This document shows, in pieces, positions 1 through 6,062 of a DNA stretch of 8,681 bases (position 1 is the stretch's first letter; the number at the start of each line of letters is the position of its first letter). Below the pieces are notes generated by a model. It ran no database searches, was not told the DNA's origin, and saw only the letters and a list, made by a program, of their open reading frames with translations. A program made the translations under genes and the position numbers. This DNA comes from Chloroflexota bacterium (lineage in GTDB: Bacteria; Chloroflexota; Dehalococcoidia; Dehalococcoidales; UBA2162), in the NCBI GenBank assembly GCA_016202525.1, contig JACQOM010000139.1, forward strand, positions 1 to 8,681, read 5' to 3'.

Positions 1-212
1 CACTTACTCAGTCTTAAAATGGCCATGATAAAGATTACTCCTCCGGCAATAAAGAGGACAGGCACCATGAGGAAGTTGAGCAGGCCAAAAAGGGGATATG
101 TTTCAGGGAGGTCTGAGCGCATGTTAAAGAGGACCAGTCCCACAATAAGCGCAAAGACTATTGCCGCGGCTCTGGTCAGCCAGTCATCGAAAATTTCGCG
201 TAACAATCTCAT
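1..212 (-). CDS. Small membrane protein, N-terminal 70 residues (runs off window edge)
   Basis: Reading starts at an ATG at 212-210 that overlaps the stop of the b-type cytochrome gene as ATGA, which suggests translational coupling. An AGGAGAGGAGGAAT-like purine run lies just upstream and would serve as ribosome binding site. The visible protein begins MRLLREIFDDWLTRA. It has a hydrophobic helix at about residues 14-30, a short polar loop containing RSDLPETYP, and a second helix at about 43-67 ending in a basic segment (LRLSK). No heme motif or other signature appears in the visible part. The last two bases of the window are TG, so the frame could stop right there (TGA) or continue. I do not recognise the family. 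Its position as last visible gene after a cytochrome c and cytochrome b suggests an accessory or anchor subunit of the same membrane complex, which is inference only. Confidence 0.7.
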   Translation of the reverse strand, partial: MRLLREIFDDWLTRAAAIVFALIVGLVLFNMRSDLPETYPLFGLLNFLMVPVLFIAGGVIFIMAILRLSK

Positions 213-1006
213 TCCTCCTCTCCTGTGTCACTTTTCTCTTCTGCCTCAGCAGTGGCTACTTCCTCTCGGTTGTCGTTTTCCTCTTTCTGTTCGTCAGTTC
301 CCAGCAATCTCTCATACTCTAATGGATGTTCCCGGCTATATCTTTCTTTAGATACCTTGCCAGTGAAAATGGAGGTGTTAATGGGAAATACTCCTGGAGT
401 AAAATGGCTAAAGAAGATATGTACCAAGACAATCCAGACCAATGCCATCATCGCCTCAAAACTGTGAATTACCAGGGCGGTCGGTACCATCCAGCCGGGT
501 AGAACCTTGGTAACCAGGACGGGATACATCAAAATGAAGCCTGAACCGGCCATGGCAGTTATTCCCCAGAAAATAGCCCAATACTCAACCTTCTCTCTCC
601 AGTTAAATCGGTCAAACTTGGGTCGCTCCTTTCTCAATCCAAGAAAATAAGCCACCTCTTGAAAGAACTCGATAAAGTCTTGATAGCTAGGCAACATCTT
701 CACCGGGAAAGGCTTTTTCAGGATGAAGATGCTGTAGACTAAATAGCCTAGATGATAGACAGAAACGAAGACCATTACCCAGGCAGCAAAGTGATGAATG
801 GAGCGAGTAGCCTCAAGCCCTCCCCACGACCCTATCCACCACTGGCTGATTGCCCAGTCATTGAATTTTAGGGGTACCCCGGTAATAACCAGCAGGATAA
901 AGCTCACCATCAGCCCCCAGTGCTGAATTATCTGATGAGCATCAAAGCGGGTAATCTTTTCTTCGAAGCCTTTCTCAGAGGGAAGGGTCTCAGTTACTGC
1001 TACCAT
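209..1006 (-). CDS. Cytochrome b of the FdnI/HydC (b561-like, formate dehydrogenase gamma) type
   Basis: A 265-residue di-heme b-type cytochrome that should exchange electrons between the quinone pool and a partner redox subunit in the membrane. Four hydrophobic helices are visible at about residues 31-47, 72-96, 143-166 and 177-201. Candidate heme ligands sit on them: H24/H29 (HQIIQHW), H71/H72 and H85 (YHLGY), H181, and H196/H201 (VHIFFSH). The segment KVEYWAIFWG before helix 3 and GFILMYP after it are typical of the family. The tail is strikingly acidic: 14 of residues 238-265 are Asp or Glu. I chose the ATG at 1006 because a GGAGAGAG site lies 9 bases ahead of it and it follows the stop of the cytochrome c gene by two bases. 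An ATG at 1021 would add five residues (MERVK) but has no such site. The gene is next to a seven-heme cytochrome c, its likely partner. The family call is firm; the physiological donor and acceptor are not known. Confidence 0.88.
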   Translation of the reverse strand: MVAVTETLPSEKGFEEKITRFDAHQIIQHWGLMVSFILLVITGVPLKFNDWAISQWWIGSWGGLEATRSIHHFAAWVMVFVSVYHLGYLVYSIFILKKPFPVKMLPSYQDFIEFFQEVAYFLGLRKERPKFDRFNWREKVEYWAIFWGITAMAGSGFILMYPVLVTKVLPGWMVPTALVIHSFEAMMALVWIVLVHIFFSHFTPGVFPINTSIFTGKVSKERYSREHPLEYERLLGTDEQKEENDNREEVATAEAEEKSDTGEEE

Positions 1007-1008
1007 TT

Positions 1009-1941
1009 TTACTCTCTCCATCTATTCATAGCAAATCGTATAGTTGCTGTTAGCATCAAAAAACCACCAACAGAAATGATGGATATTAGTAAAACGGTGT
1101 AGAAGATTTTTACGTAGTACGCTACCGGGATATTTTCCGGTGATGCCTCTTTATGTCCCAGGAAACCCCTGGCAAAGTTTATGCCGGCGCCGGGGTGACA
1201 CTGCTCGCAGGTCTGAGCCAGATTATCCAGTCCGGCGACCGGGGAAGTGGGGTCACTGGCGCTCTTGATATCATGGGTGCCGTGGCAATTGGTGCAGGTC
1301 GCCTTATCCAGTTGAGTTATCTCGTAAGTGCCCAATTGCATGGCTTTGCCATGGAAGCTGCGCATGTAAGATTCATAAACTTTCTCCACTATGCCGTAGC
1401 TTGCCATTAATTTCTCGTTGCCGTGGCACTTGCCGCAGGTCTGAGCAATGTTTTTCTTGTAGGTTGGGGCATCATACTCCAGTACCCGTATTACGCTGTG
1501 TGGGTTGCCGGTGGGGCTATGGCAATCGACGCAGGTAGCCACATCCGGGTTGCCCTGGACAAGTTGCTGTCCGTGGATACTGTCCAGGTGTAATTTGTAC
1601 TGGTACTGGTGGCAGCTGCCGCATTTCTGGGCTAAAGACAATTTGGTCAGAGGCGTATCGGTCTTGTGCGGTTCGGTGGTATGGCAAGTGGTGCAATCAG
1701 TATAGCGGTGGGCTCCTTTGTTCAAAGCCTCTTCGCTAACATACAAGGATATCCTTTGGCCAGCTGCGTTCGTTTTGCTCAGGTCCGGATTGCTGTGACA
1801 GGTGAGGCATTTGTTCTCATCCAGGCTGGCAACTCTGGTGGTGTTTAAGGCTAGGATTGAAGCCGTCAGGACAATACCAAAAGCTAGAAAAGGCATTAAT
1901 CTTTTCAGTTCTGGCCCGGACTGTTTTGTAAGTCCGCTCAT
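1009..1941 (-). CDS. Seven-heme membrane-anchored cytochrome c
   Basis: A 310-residue multiheme cytochrome c, probably on the outer face of the cytoplasmic membrane. Residues 15-39 form a signal peptide or signal anchor. Seven CxxCH heme motifs follow at residues 45-49, 83-87, 107-111, 137-141, 169-173, 216-220 and 245-249. A C-terminal helix at about 276-301 ends in a basic stretch (RFAMNRWRE), which places the heme domain outside. Two SxHG motifs (SIHG at 121-124, SFHG at 195-198) lie after motifs 3 and 5, and such histidines often supply distal heme ligands in multiheme cytochromes. The stop is two bases before the cytochrome b start, so the two are almost certainly co-expressed. Known relatives with this design carry electrons from a b-type quinol-oxidising subunit to periplasmic or extracellular acceptors; that role is inferred here. 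The ribosome binding site is modest (AAAGAGTCAGGAT ahead of ATG). The exact subfamily cannot be settled by eye. Confidence 0.93.
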   Translation of the reverse strand: MSGLTKQSGPELKRLMPFLAFGIVLTASILALNTTRVASLDENKCLTCHSNPDLSKTNAAGQRISLYVSEEALNKGAHRYTDCTTCHTTEPHKTDTPLTKLSLAQKCGSCHQYQYKLHLDSIHGQQLVQGNPDVATCVDCHSPTGNPHSVIRVLEYDAPTYKKNIAQTCGKCHGNEKLMASYGIVEKVYESYMRSFHGKAMQLGTYEITQLDKATCTNCHGTHDIKSASDPTSPVAGLDNLAQTCEQCHPGAGINFARGFLGHKEASPENIPVAYYVKIFYTVLLISIISVGGFLMLTATIRFAMNRWRE

Positions 1942-1982
1942 ATCCTGACTCTTTGCTTTCGCCGCTTCAAAACAAGTTAATC

Positions 1983-2690
1983 TTAATTAGATATTTTACT
2001 TAGTCCGTGAATGAGGGGAAAGCGGTAAAAGCCAAATACCTCACGATTTCTCAAGAAACCAATGAAGATGATGATAATACCCAGTAATTCAAACATGTAG
2101 AAAAGCTGAATGGCGCCGATAGCTCTCATTATTCCACCGCCGATTGCCGGCAGTAATACCCCTACGGCAATGAGAATGTTGGACAACATCCGGTGCGGCA
2201 GTATCTTCCGTCTCCAGAATACCCAGGAGCTGTAAATTGCTCCACCCATCAGAGCTACAGTGCCGGCATAACTGAAATAACGGGGCATTGCCCTTACATC
2301 GTCAGGCAGGGCATTGCCGGAAAGATGGGCGATAACGCTGAGGTTGACGCTGGCATTGAAAACTCTGAAGGTGGAGTAAAGCGTTGCCACCAGTAAGACA
2401 GCCATAACGATATGTGCCGTCCGTCTTGGGGTTAGTAAATAGATGGTGCCCATTCCCAGATAGGCGGCTACCAGTATGGCGCCGAAAAGGTACCACAGTC
2501 GGAATATTGTTTCATTCAGCCCCCAGGTGTGTGTCCAGAACTCGGTACCGGTACTGATAAAATACATGAATAACCCGATAGCCCAGATAAGCTGGTACGG
2601 TCTGCGGCGGGCAAAGAACTGGTCGAGAACGGTTACGGCAAAGATGAAGCTGATAACAGACGATAGCAGTGGCAATAAACCAATATTCAT
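1983..2690 (-). CDS. Seven-helix membrane protein of unknown function
   Basis: A 235-residue, almost entirely membrane-embedded protein. About seven hydrophobic segments can be drawn, near residues 5-25, 33-50, 63-86, 92-109, 138-160, 168-192 and 196-215. Conserved-looking features are RRRPYQLIWAI before helix 2, a GTEFW segment after it, and LFGAILVAAYLGMGTIYLL across helix 3. This pattern resembles a family of uncharacterised proteins I associate with Actinobacteria and Chloroflexota; I know no function for it. No heme motif, kinase domain or transporter signature is visible. Two histidines (H54, H93) sit near helix ends but do not form a recognisable heme pair. The ATG at 2690 has a good site (AGGAGA, about 10 bases upstream). 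Its stop lies 41 bases before the seven-heme cytochrome gene, so it is probably the first gene of the respiratory cluster. A role in assembling or anchoring the cytochromes is a guess from position. Confidence 0.8.
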   Translation of the reverse strand: MNIGLLPLLSSVISFIFAVTVLDQFFARRRPYQLIWAIGLFMYFISTGTEFWTHTWGLNETIFRLWYLFGAILVAAYLGMGTIYLLTPRRTAHIVMAVLLVATLYSTFRVFNASVNLSVIAHLSGNALPDDVRAMPRYFSYAGTVALMGGAIYSSWVFWRRKILPHRMLSNILIAVGVLLPAIGGGIMRAIGAIQLFYMFELLGIIIIFIGFLRNREVFGFYRFPLIHGLSKISN

Positions 2691-2888
2691 AATCGACTAT
2701 CTCCTATTACTTTAGCTTATTTTCCTACTAAATTCCAGAAAGTTTATGCTAAAAACACCCCGTATTTTATGAGAAAACACCCTAGTTTTCAGTTTAGCAT
2801 CAGCTAGTCTGCTGAATCTCTGTTATTACTATGTGAAACTCTTGGCTGATTATAGCATAGCGCCGCTGATTGTGTAAGGCGATGACAA
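2691..2888. promoter_or_regulatory. Divergent intergenic region with candidate operator
   Basis: This 198-bp stretch separates the minus-strand respiratory cluster from the plus-strand MFS gene, so it should hold promoters for both. It is AT-rich next to the respiratory side. I find the imperfect direct repeat listed separately (2743-2783) and a small inverted repeat TCAGC/GCTGA with a 6-base loop (2800-2815). No good match to a sigma-70 promoter stands out in either direction. On the plus strand, TATAGC at 2851-2856 resembles a -10 box but lacks a -35 partner. No coding sequence is evident. Confidence 0.5.
2743..2783. repeat. Imperfect tandem direct repeat TTTATG-N2-A(4-5)-CACCC, two copies
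   Basis: Copy one occupies 2743-2760 and copy two 2766-2782. Both have TTTATG, two variable bases, a run of A (five then four) and CACCC. The AAAACACCC cores (2752-2760 and 2774-2782) are exactly 22 bases apart, about two helical turns, so a dimeric regulator would meet both copies on the same face of the DNA. On the minus strand each copy reads GGGTGTTTT followed by CATAAA. They lie 53-95 bases upstream of the start of the 7-TM gene, where an operator for the respiratory cluster would be expected. The binding protein is not identifiable from the sequence. Confidence 0.55.
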
Positions 2889-4163
2889 GTGATAAAATGC
2901 CATAGAATTAAATACGGAGGGCATTACCCGCTATTGGCTGGATTGGAAAAACTTAAGAGGATTTATCATCAGTGGGGTGGAGCTACCACCTCCTTTTTTA
3001 CTTATACTCACTTAAGCCATGACCTGTGTATCGGCTTACACATGGCTTTGTTGCCCTTAATCAAAGAGGATTTAGGCCTGAACTACCTTCAGGCAGGATT
3101 GCTTCTCGGCGCTTATCAGATTGCCGCTGGTCTTTCTCAGATTCCGGGGGGATGGTTAGGCGACCGCATTAACCGTCACATAGTACTCGCTATCGGTTTG
3201 GGCGGAGTTGGCCTGGCGGCGCAGGCAGTCAGTTTAAGCACCAACTATTATTCTCTGTTGATTATTCTGGTGGTTTTGGGAATTCTGGCCGGCGCTTATC
3301 ACCCTTCAGCGGCTTCACTTCTATCCGGTTATGTTGAAGAGGGGAGGCGGGGCAAGGTCCTGGGTTTTCACCTGGTGGGAGGCAGCGCCGGTTTCATGTT
3401 GGGTCCCGTCATCGGTGGATTGCTGGCGGGCATGATGGGGTGGCGTTTTGTTTTTCGTGTCCTGAGCATTCCGGCCCTAGTAGCGGTCCCGTTAGTCTTG
3501 AGGAAATTCATTATTCAAAAGCGTGCCGGGGCTGCCTCAGTAAACAGGGTAGAAACAAGCGTTGCTCCAGCCGAATCTGCCGAACGGTTGACTCTTGTGC
3601 AGGTCTTGCGGCCAGTTGCGATGGTTATCACCATGGGTGTTCTCAGTCAATTGGCTTTTGGCTCGGCGACCGGTTTTATTCCACTTTATCTGGTAGACAG
3701 GCATAAGATTGCCCCGGCCTATGCGGCCATATTGTTAGGGGTAATCAGAGCCGGAGGCGTGCTCGGCAGTCTGATTGGTGGCTGGTTATCGGACAGATGG
3801 GGAAGAAAGAATGCCATTTTCTTCACGCTGATTGTTATCGGTCCGCTTTTATATATACTCACCAGATTGCCTTTTAATGCGGTGCTCATGGTGGTTTTCG
3901 TTCTTTTCGGGATTTTTATGCAGATGACACAATCGACGATTCAGCCATTCTTGATGGATAATACCCCGTCACAGCTCAGGGGAATCGTGTTCGGTCTCTA
4001 TTTCGGGTTGAGCATGGAAGGGTCAAGCCTGCTGCAGCCGGTCACCGGCTACTACATGGATATCTTCGGTATTATCAACGTGTTTAACTTTATCGCTTTA
4101 ATCAGTGTCGGCCTGTCACTGGTAACACTGCTCATATTAAAAAGACCCCGTTTGCGCCGATAG
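2889..4163 (+). CDS. MFS exporter, fosmidomycin-resistance-like
   Basis: A 424-residue major facilitator superfamily transporter with about 12 membrane helices, expected to export a small molecule by proton antiport. The two family signature loops are present: GGWLGDRINR (87-96) between helices 2 and 3, and GGWLSDRWGRK (297-307) in the second half. The N-terminal pattern H44-D45 followed by LLPLIKEDLGLNYLQAGLL, and the later GAYHPSA...GFHLVGGSAGFMLGP stretch, resemble the Fsr (fosmidomycin resistance) branch and its relatives; the substrate cannot be told. The start is uncertain. The GTG at 2889 has no clear ribosome site, whereas a GGAGGG at 2916-2921 precedes an in-frame TTG at 2934 by 12 bases, which would remove 15 residues before the first helix. 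It is the only plus-strand gene and converges on tyrA with a 17-bp gap that holds only a short palindrome (GATAGCTATC, 4159-4168) and no clear terminator. Confidence 0.88.
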   Translation: MIKCHRIKYGGHYPLLAGLEKLKRIYHQWGGATTSFFTYTHLSHDLCIGLHMALLPLIKEDLGLNYLQAGLLLGAYQIAAGLSQIPGGWLGDRINRHIVLAIGLGGVGLAAQAVSLSTNYYSLLIILVVLGILAGAYHPSAASLLSGYVEEGRRGKVLGFHLVGGSAGFMLGPVIGGLLAGMMGWRFVFRVLSIPALVAVPLVLRKFIIQKRAGAASVNRVETSVAPAESAERLTLVQVLRPVAMVITMGVLSQLAFGSATGFIPLYLVDRHKIAPAYAAILLGVIRAGGVLGSLIGGWLSDRWGRKNAIFFTLIVIGPLLYILTRLPFNAVLMVVFVLFGIFMQMTQSTIQPFLMDNTPSQLRGIVFGLYFGLSMEGSSLLQPVTGYYMDIFGIINVFNFIALISVGLSLVTLLILKRPRLRR

Positions 4164-4180
4164 CTATCAGTATCGGGTGG

Positions 4181-5053
4181 CTACTGCTTTTCCAAGAATT
4201 TGTACATATTCTCGTAGGCTTTACCAAAGTCGGGGTCGCCCTTTTCCATTCCGTCTTTTATGGCGTTCATCCCTTCGACAAATTCCTGTCGGTCCTTCTT
4301 TTTGACGATGCCAGCCCATTTTGTCACGTTTTTCCGGAAAAGCTCCTCGATTTCGGTCAGTTTGGGCAGGTTCATCTGGATGGAGGCGTAGAGCCCTGGG
4401 TCTTCCGAGATAACGCTCTCGGTCAGTGTGAGCAGGAACCGGTAAGTGCTGCCGCTGATTGCTTTCAACTGCTTTGATTTACCCAGGCTCAGTAATGTAT
4501 CGGCGGAGGTAATGGCGATAAAGTGGGAAAGTCCGAGGATAACCGCCATCATTTCATCATGTTCCTCGGGAGTCATCAGGGTAACTCTGGCTCCCCGCGT
4601 TTCCAGGTACTGTTTGATTTTATGGGCCAGTTCTGTTTCCGGCCCGTTGGTCGGTGTCAGCACAAAGTTTCGATTTATGATGTCCTTAGCACCCGGACCG
4701 AAAACCGGGTGAACGCCCAGAATTGTCCCGGTTTTGATATACCGGTGCATTATTGTTACCGGCATTACCTTGATTGAGGTGATATCGAGAACGAGCTGGT
4801 TCTTCTGAATATGTGCTTGAAGTTGCTTGACTACCTCTTCGAAGTTGTCTATCGGTACCGAGATTAGGACAACGTCAGCACCTTTTACCGCGGACGAAAG
4901 GTCAGTGGCAACCTCGACGCCAAGTTGTTGTTTGGCTTCGAGCAGCTTTTCCCGGTTGCGGCCGGTGATTACCACTTCCTTGCCCTCTTTCAATAAAAAG
5001 CTGGCAAACCAGCACCCCATCTTGCCCGCACCGCCGATGATAGCTACTCTCAT
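4181..5053 (-). CDS. tyrA: Prephenate (or arogenate) dehydrogenase
   Basis: A 290-residue TyrA enzyme that oxidatively decarboxylates prephenate to 4-hydroxyphenylpyruvate, or arogenate to tyrosine, in the cytoplasm. The N-terminal Rossmann fold has GGAGKMG at 7-13. The second strand ends TGR at 30-32, where NAD enzymes usually carry an acidic residue, so NADP use is possible. Catalytic-region matches include DITSIK (90-95), GVHPVFGPG (113-121) with H115, HDEMMAVILGLSHF (165-178) with H177, and R205, which fit the serine, two histidines and arginine known in the family. There is no fused chorismate mutase or ACT domain, so feedback control would have to lie elsewhere. An AGGA site lies 7 bases ahead of the ATG. 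The leader contains a 13-bp palindrome just upstream of that site. The gene belongs with pheA and aroC but is separated from them by two unrelated genes. Confidence 0.94.
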   Translation of the reverse strand: MRVAIIGGAGKMGCWFASFLLKEGKEVVITGRNREKLLEAKQQLGVEVATDLSSAVKGADVVLISVPIDNFEEVVKQLQAHIQKNQLVLDITSIKVMPVTIMHRYIKTGTILGVHPVFGPGAKDIINRNFVLTPTNGPETELAHKIKQYLETRGARVTLMTPEEHDEMMAVILGLSHFIAITSADTLLSLGKSKQLKAISGSTYRFLLTLTESVISEDPGLYASIQMNLPKLTEIEELFRKNVTKWAGIVKKKDRQEFVEGMNAIKDGMEKGDPDFGKAYENMYKFLEKQ

Positions 5054-5067
5054 TCTTTTATCCTGTT

Positions 5068-5080
5068 TAGTCCGGGACTA
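5068..5080. promoter_or_regulatory. 13-bp perfect inverted repeat in the tyrA leader
   Basis: TAGTCC and GGACTA flank a single central base. The element starts 15 bases upstream of the tyrA ATG, just ahead of the AGGA ribosome site and just after a TAAAAT that could be a weak -10 box on the minus strand. A site here could be an operator for a repressor of tyrA. The one-base centre makes an RNA hairpin unlikely. No known operator consensus is matched with certainty. Confidence 0.4.
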
Positions 5081-5145
5081 TTTTAGCTTTATTATCTAGT
5101 TTTTACCAGTGACTCCAGCCATGTAGGAGAGAATGAACAATAAGG

Positions 5146-5167
5146 AAGAGGGGCTTGCGCCCCTCTT
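5146..5167 (-). terminator. Strong hairpin after the six-helix membrane protein gene
   Basis: Arms 5146-5154 and 5159-5167 are perfectly complementary over nine base pairs, five of them G-C in a row. On the minus strand the loop is GCAA, a stable GNRA tetraloop. The hairpin begins 37 bases past the stop of the membrane protein gene and precedes tyrA. The following bases (CCTTATTGTTC) are T-rich but not a classic T-run, so termination may be partial, or the hairpin may protect the 3' end of the upstream message. Confidence 0.6.
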
Positions 5168-5204
5168 GAATACCTATTTCAATTCCAATATCAGTAGCAG
5201 TTTG

Positions 5205-5900
5205 CTACCAGGCTTTTCGGGCGACCCAGATACCTAGCACCAAAGCCCAGATAGCCGTCAGGGTTGCCAATACTGCGAAAATGGTCATGGTGGTGGTCCC
5301 GAGTCCGGCAAAGAACTGAGGAATTCCCACGATTACTACGGTAAGAGCGCCCAGAATTAGCCCAACCCAGCCCAGCCAGCGGGGATAAACGGCACTACGG
5401 GACATGCCAATTCCCAGGAAAAATAGAGCCAGCCATATGGTGAGTATGCTCATCGTGAAGACCGCACCACTGGCGGTGGAGAGGGTAGCGGCAATGCTAT
5501 AAGCCGTGCCTTTGCTGGCTACGGGTGCCGCTAGCCAGTTGGCCGCTGTACTCGCCGTGGCGGCGAGGATGCCATTGTTGGTGGTAAAGATGGTCGTTCC
5601 CACCACTATTCCGTAGAAACCCAGGCGTGCCCAGGCGGCACCACCGTTCGATATGGAGCGATAAACGCCCGCGGCGCCTTTCATCAGTCCCCACATGCCA
5701 ACTGTCAGAAAGAACGCCGAAAGTTTAGTCAGTCCTTCCTGGCTGCCCCATTTGGTCAACATGTCCTGCGTGTTACTGGGGTCGGCGGCGCGGGGAAACA
5801 GGAAGTTGAAAATGAGAAGCAATAAGCCACCAGCGATGAACCCCGCACTGCCCAGTTTCTGCAAGGTATCACCTTTAGCAATCCCTTGTTGTTGTGCCAT
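5205..5900 (-). CDS. Six-helix membrane protein of unknown function
   Basis: A 231-residue integral membrane protein with about six hydrophobic segments, near residues 16-35, 58-73, 93-114, 146-166, 176-194 and the C-terminal 25 residues. A loop at about 36-57 carries PRAADPSNTQDMLTKWG. The motif YPRWLGWVGLILG (172-184) at the start of helix 5 is seen in several uncharacterised bacterial membrane families of the DUF4386 kind, but I cannot assign it firmly. No catalytic residues, heme motifs or transporter signatures are visible. The start is clear: GGAGGG lies about seven bases ahead of the ATG. It is a self-contained unit, with a near-ideal promoter 34 bases upstream of its start and a strong hairpin after its stop. 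It sits between the MaoC-like gene and tyrA and has no evident link to aromatic amino acid synthesis. Confidence 0.82.
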   Translation of the reverse strand: MAQQQGIAKGDTLQKLGSAGFIAGGLLLLIFNFLFPRAADPSNTQDMLTKWGSQEGLTKLSAFFLTVGMWGLMKGAAGVYRSISNGGAAWARLGFYGIVVGTTIFTTNNGILAATASTAANWLAAPVASKGTAYSIAATLSTASGAVFTMSILTIWLALFFLGIGMSRSAVYPRWLGWVGLILGALTVVIVGIPQFFAGLGTTTMTIFAVLATLTAIWALVLGIWVARKAW

Positions 5901-5933
5901 AGTACCCTCCTTTCTTCTATTGAGAATGCTCTA

Positions 5934-5961
5934 ATTATAGTCCGCTTTTTCTTTTTGTCAA
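5934..5961 (-). promoter_or_regulatory. Perfect consensus sigma-70 promoter for the six-helix membrane protein gene
   Basis: On the minus strand TTGACA (5961-5956) and TATAAT (5939-5934) both match the consensus in every base, with a 16-base spacer that is A-rich on the -35 side. The -10 box ends 33 bases before the ATG at 5900, giving an expected leader of roughly 25 bases with a strong GGAGGG ribosome site. Such an exact match suggests strong, largely unregulated transcription under the housekeeping sigma factor. Confidence 0.8.
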
Positions 5962-6000
5962 ACTCCAATGCTTGATGGTGGACTCTGTAGACAGTAATAA

Positions 6001-6040
6001 GGAAGGCCACCCTATCTTAGCCAATGATAAGGAGACTTCC
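6001..6040 (-). terminator. Two-tier stem-loop downstream of the MaoC-like gene
   Basis: GGAAG (6001-6005) pairs with CTTCC (6036-6040). Inside an asymmetric internal loop, CCCTATC (6010-6016) pairs with GATAAGG (6026-6032) through seven pairs, one of which would be a G-U wobble in the minus-strand RNA. The loop is nine bases. The element begins 22 bases past the MaoC-like stop and is followed on the minus strand by TTATTACTG, not a full T-run. It may be a weak terminator or a structured 3' end. The call rests on complementarity seen by eye only. Confidence 0.35.
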
Positions 6041-6062
6041 AGGTCAAATGCCTAGTCTCAAA

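Noticed and set aside
19..351. Plus-strand open frame of 110 codons at the left edge
   Set aside because: It lies antisense to the b-type cytochrome and the small membrane protein; its composition (Arg/Ser/Pro-rich) is that of a shadow frame.
1007..1021. Longer N-terminus for the cytochrome b from the ATG at 1021
   Set aside because: It has no ribosome site, while the ATG at 1006 has GGAGAGAG at suitable spacing and directly follows the upstream stop.
1153..1848. Plus-strand open frames within the cytochrome c gene
   Set aside because: They are antisense to a gene with seven regularly placed CxxCH motifs and show no independent signals.
2800..2815. TCAGC-N6-GCTGA inverted repeat as an operator
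   Set aside because: Five-base arms of this kind are common by chance; kept only as a remark in the intergenic entry.
4159..4168. GATAGCTATC palindrome as a bidirectional terminator between the MFS gene and tyrA
   Set aside because: The arms are short, AT-rich and have no loop or T-run; too weak to call.
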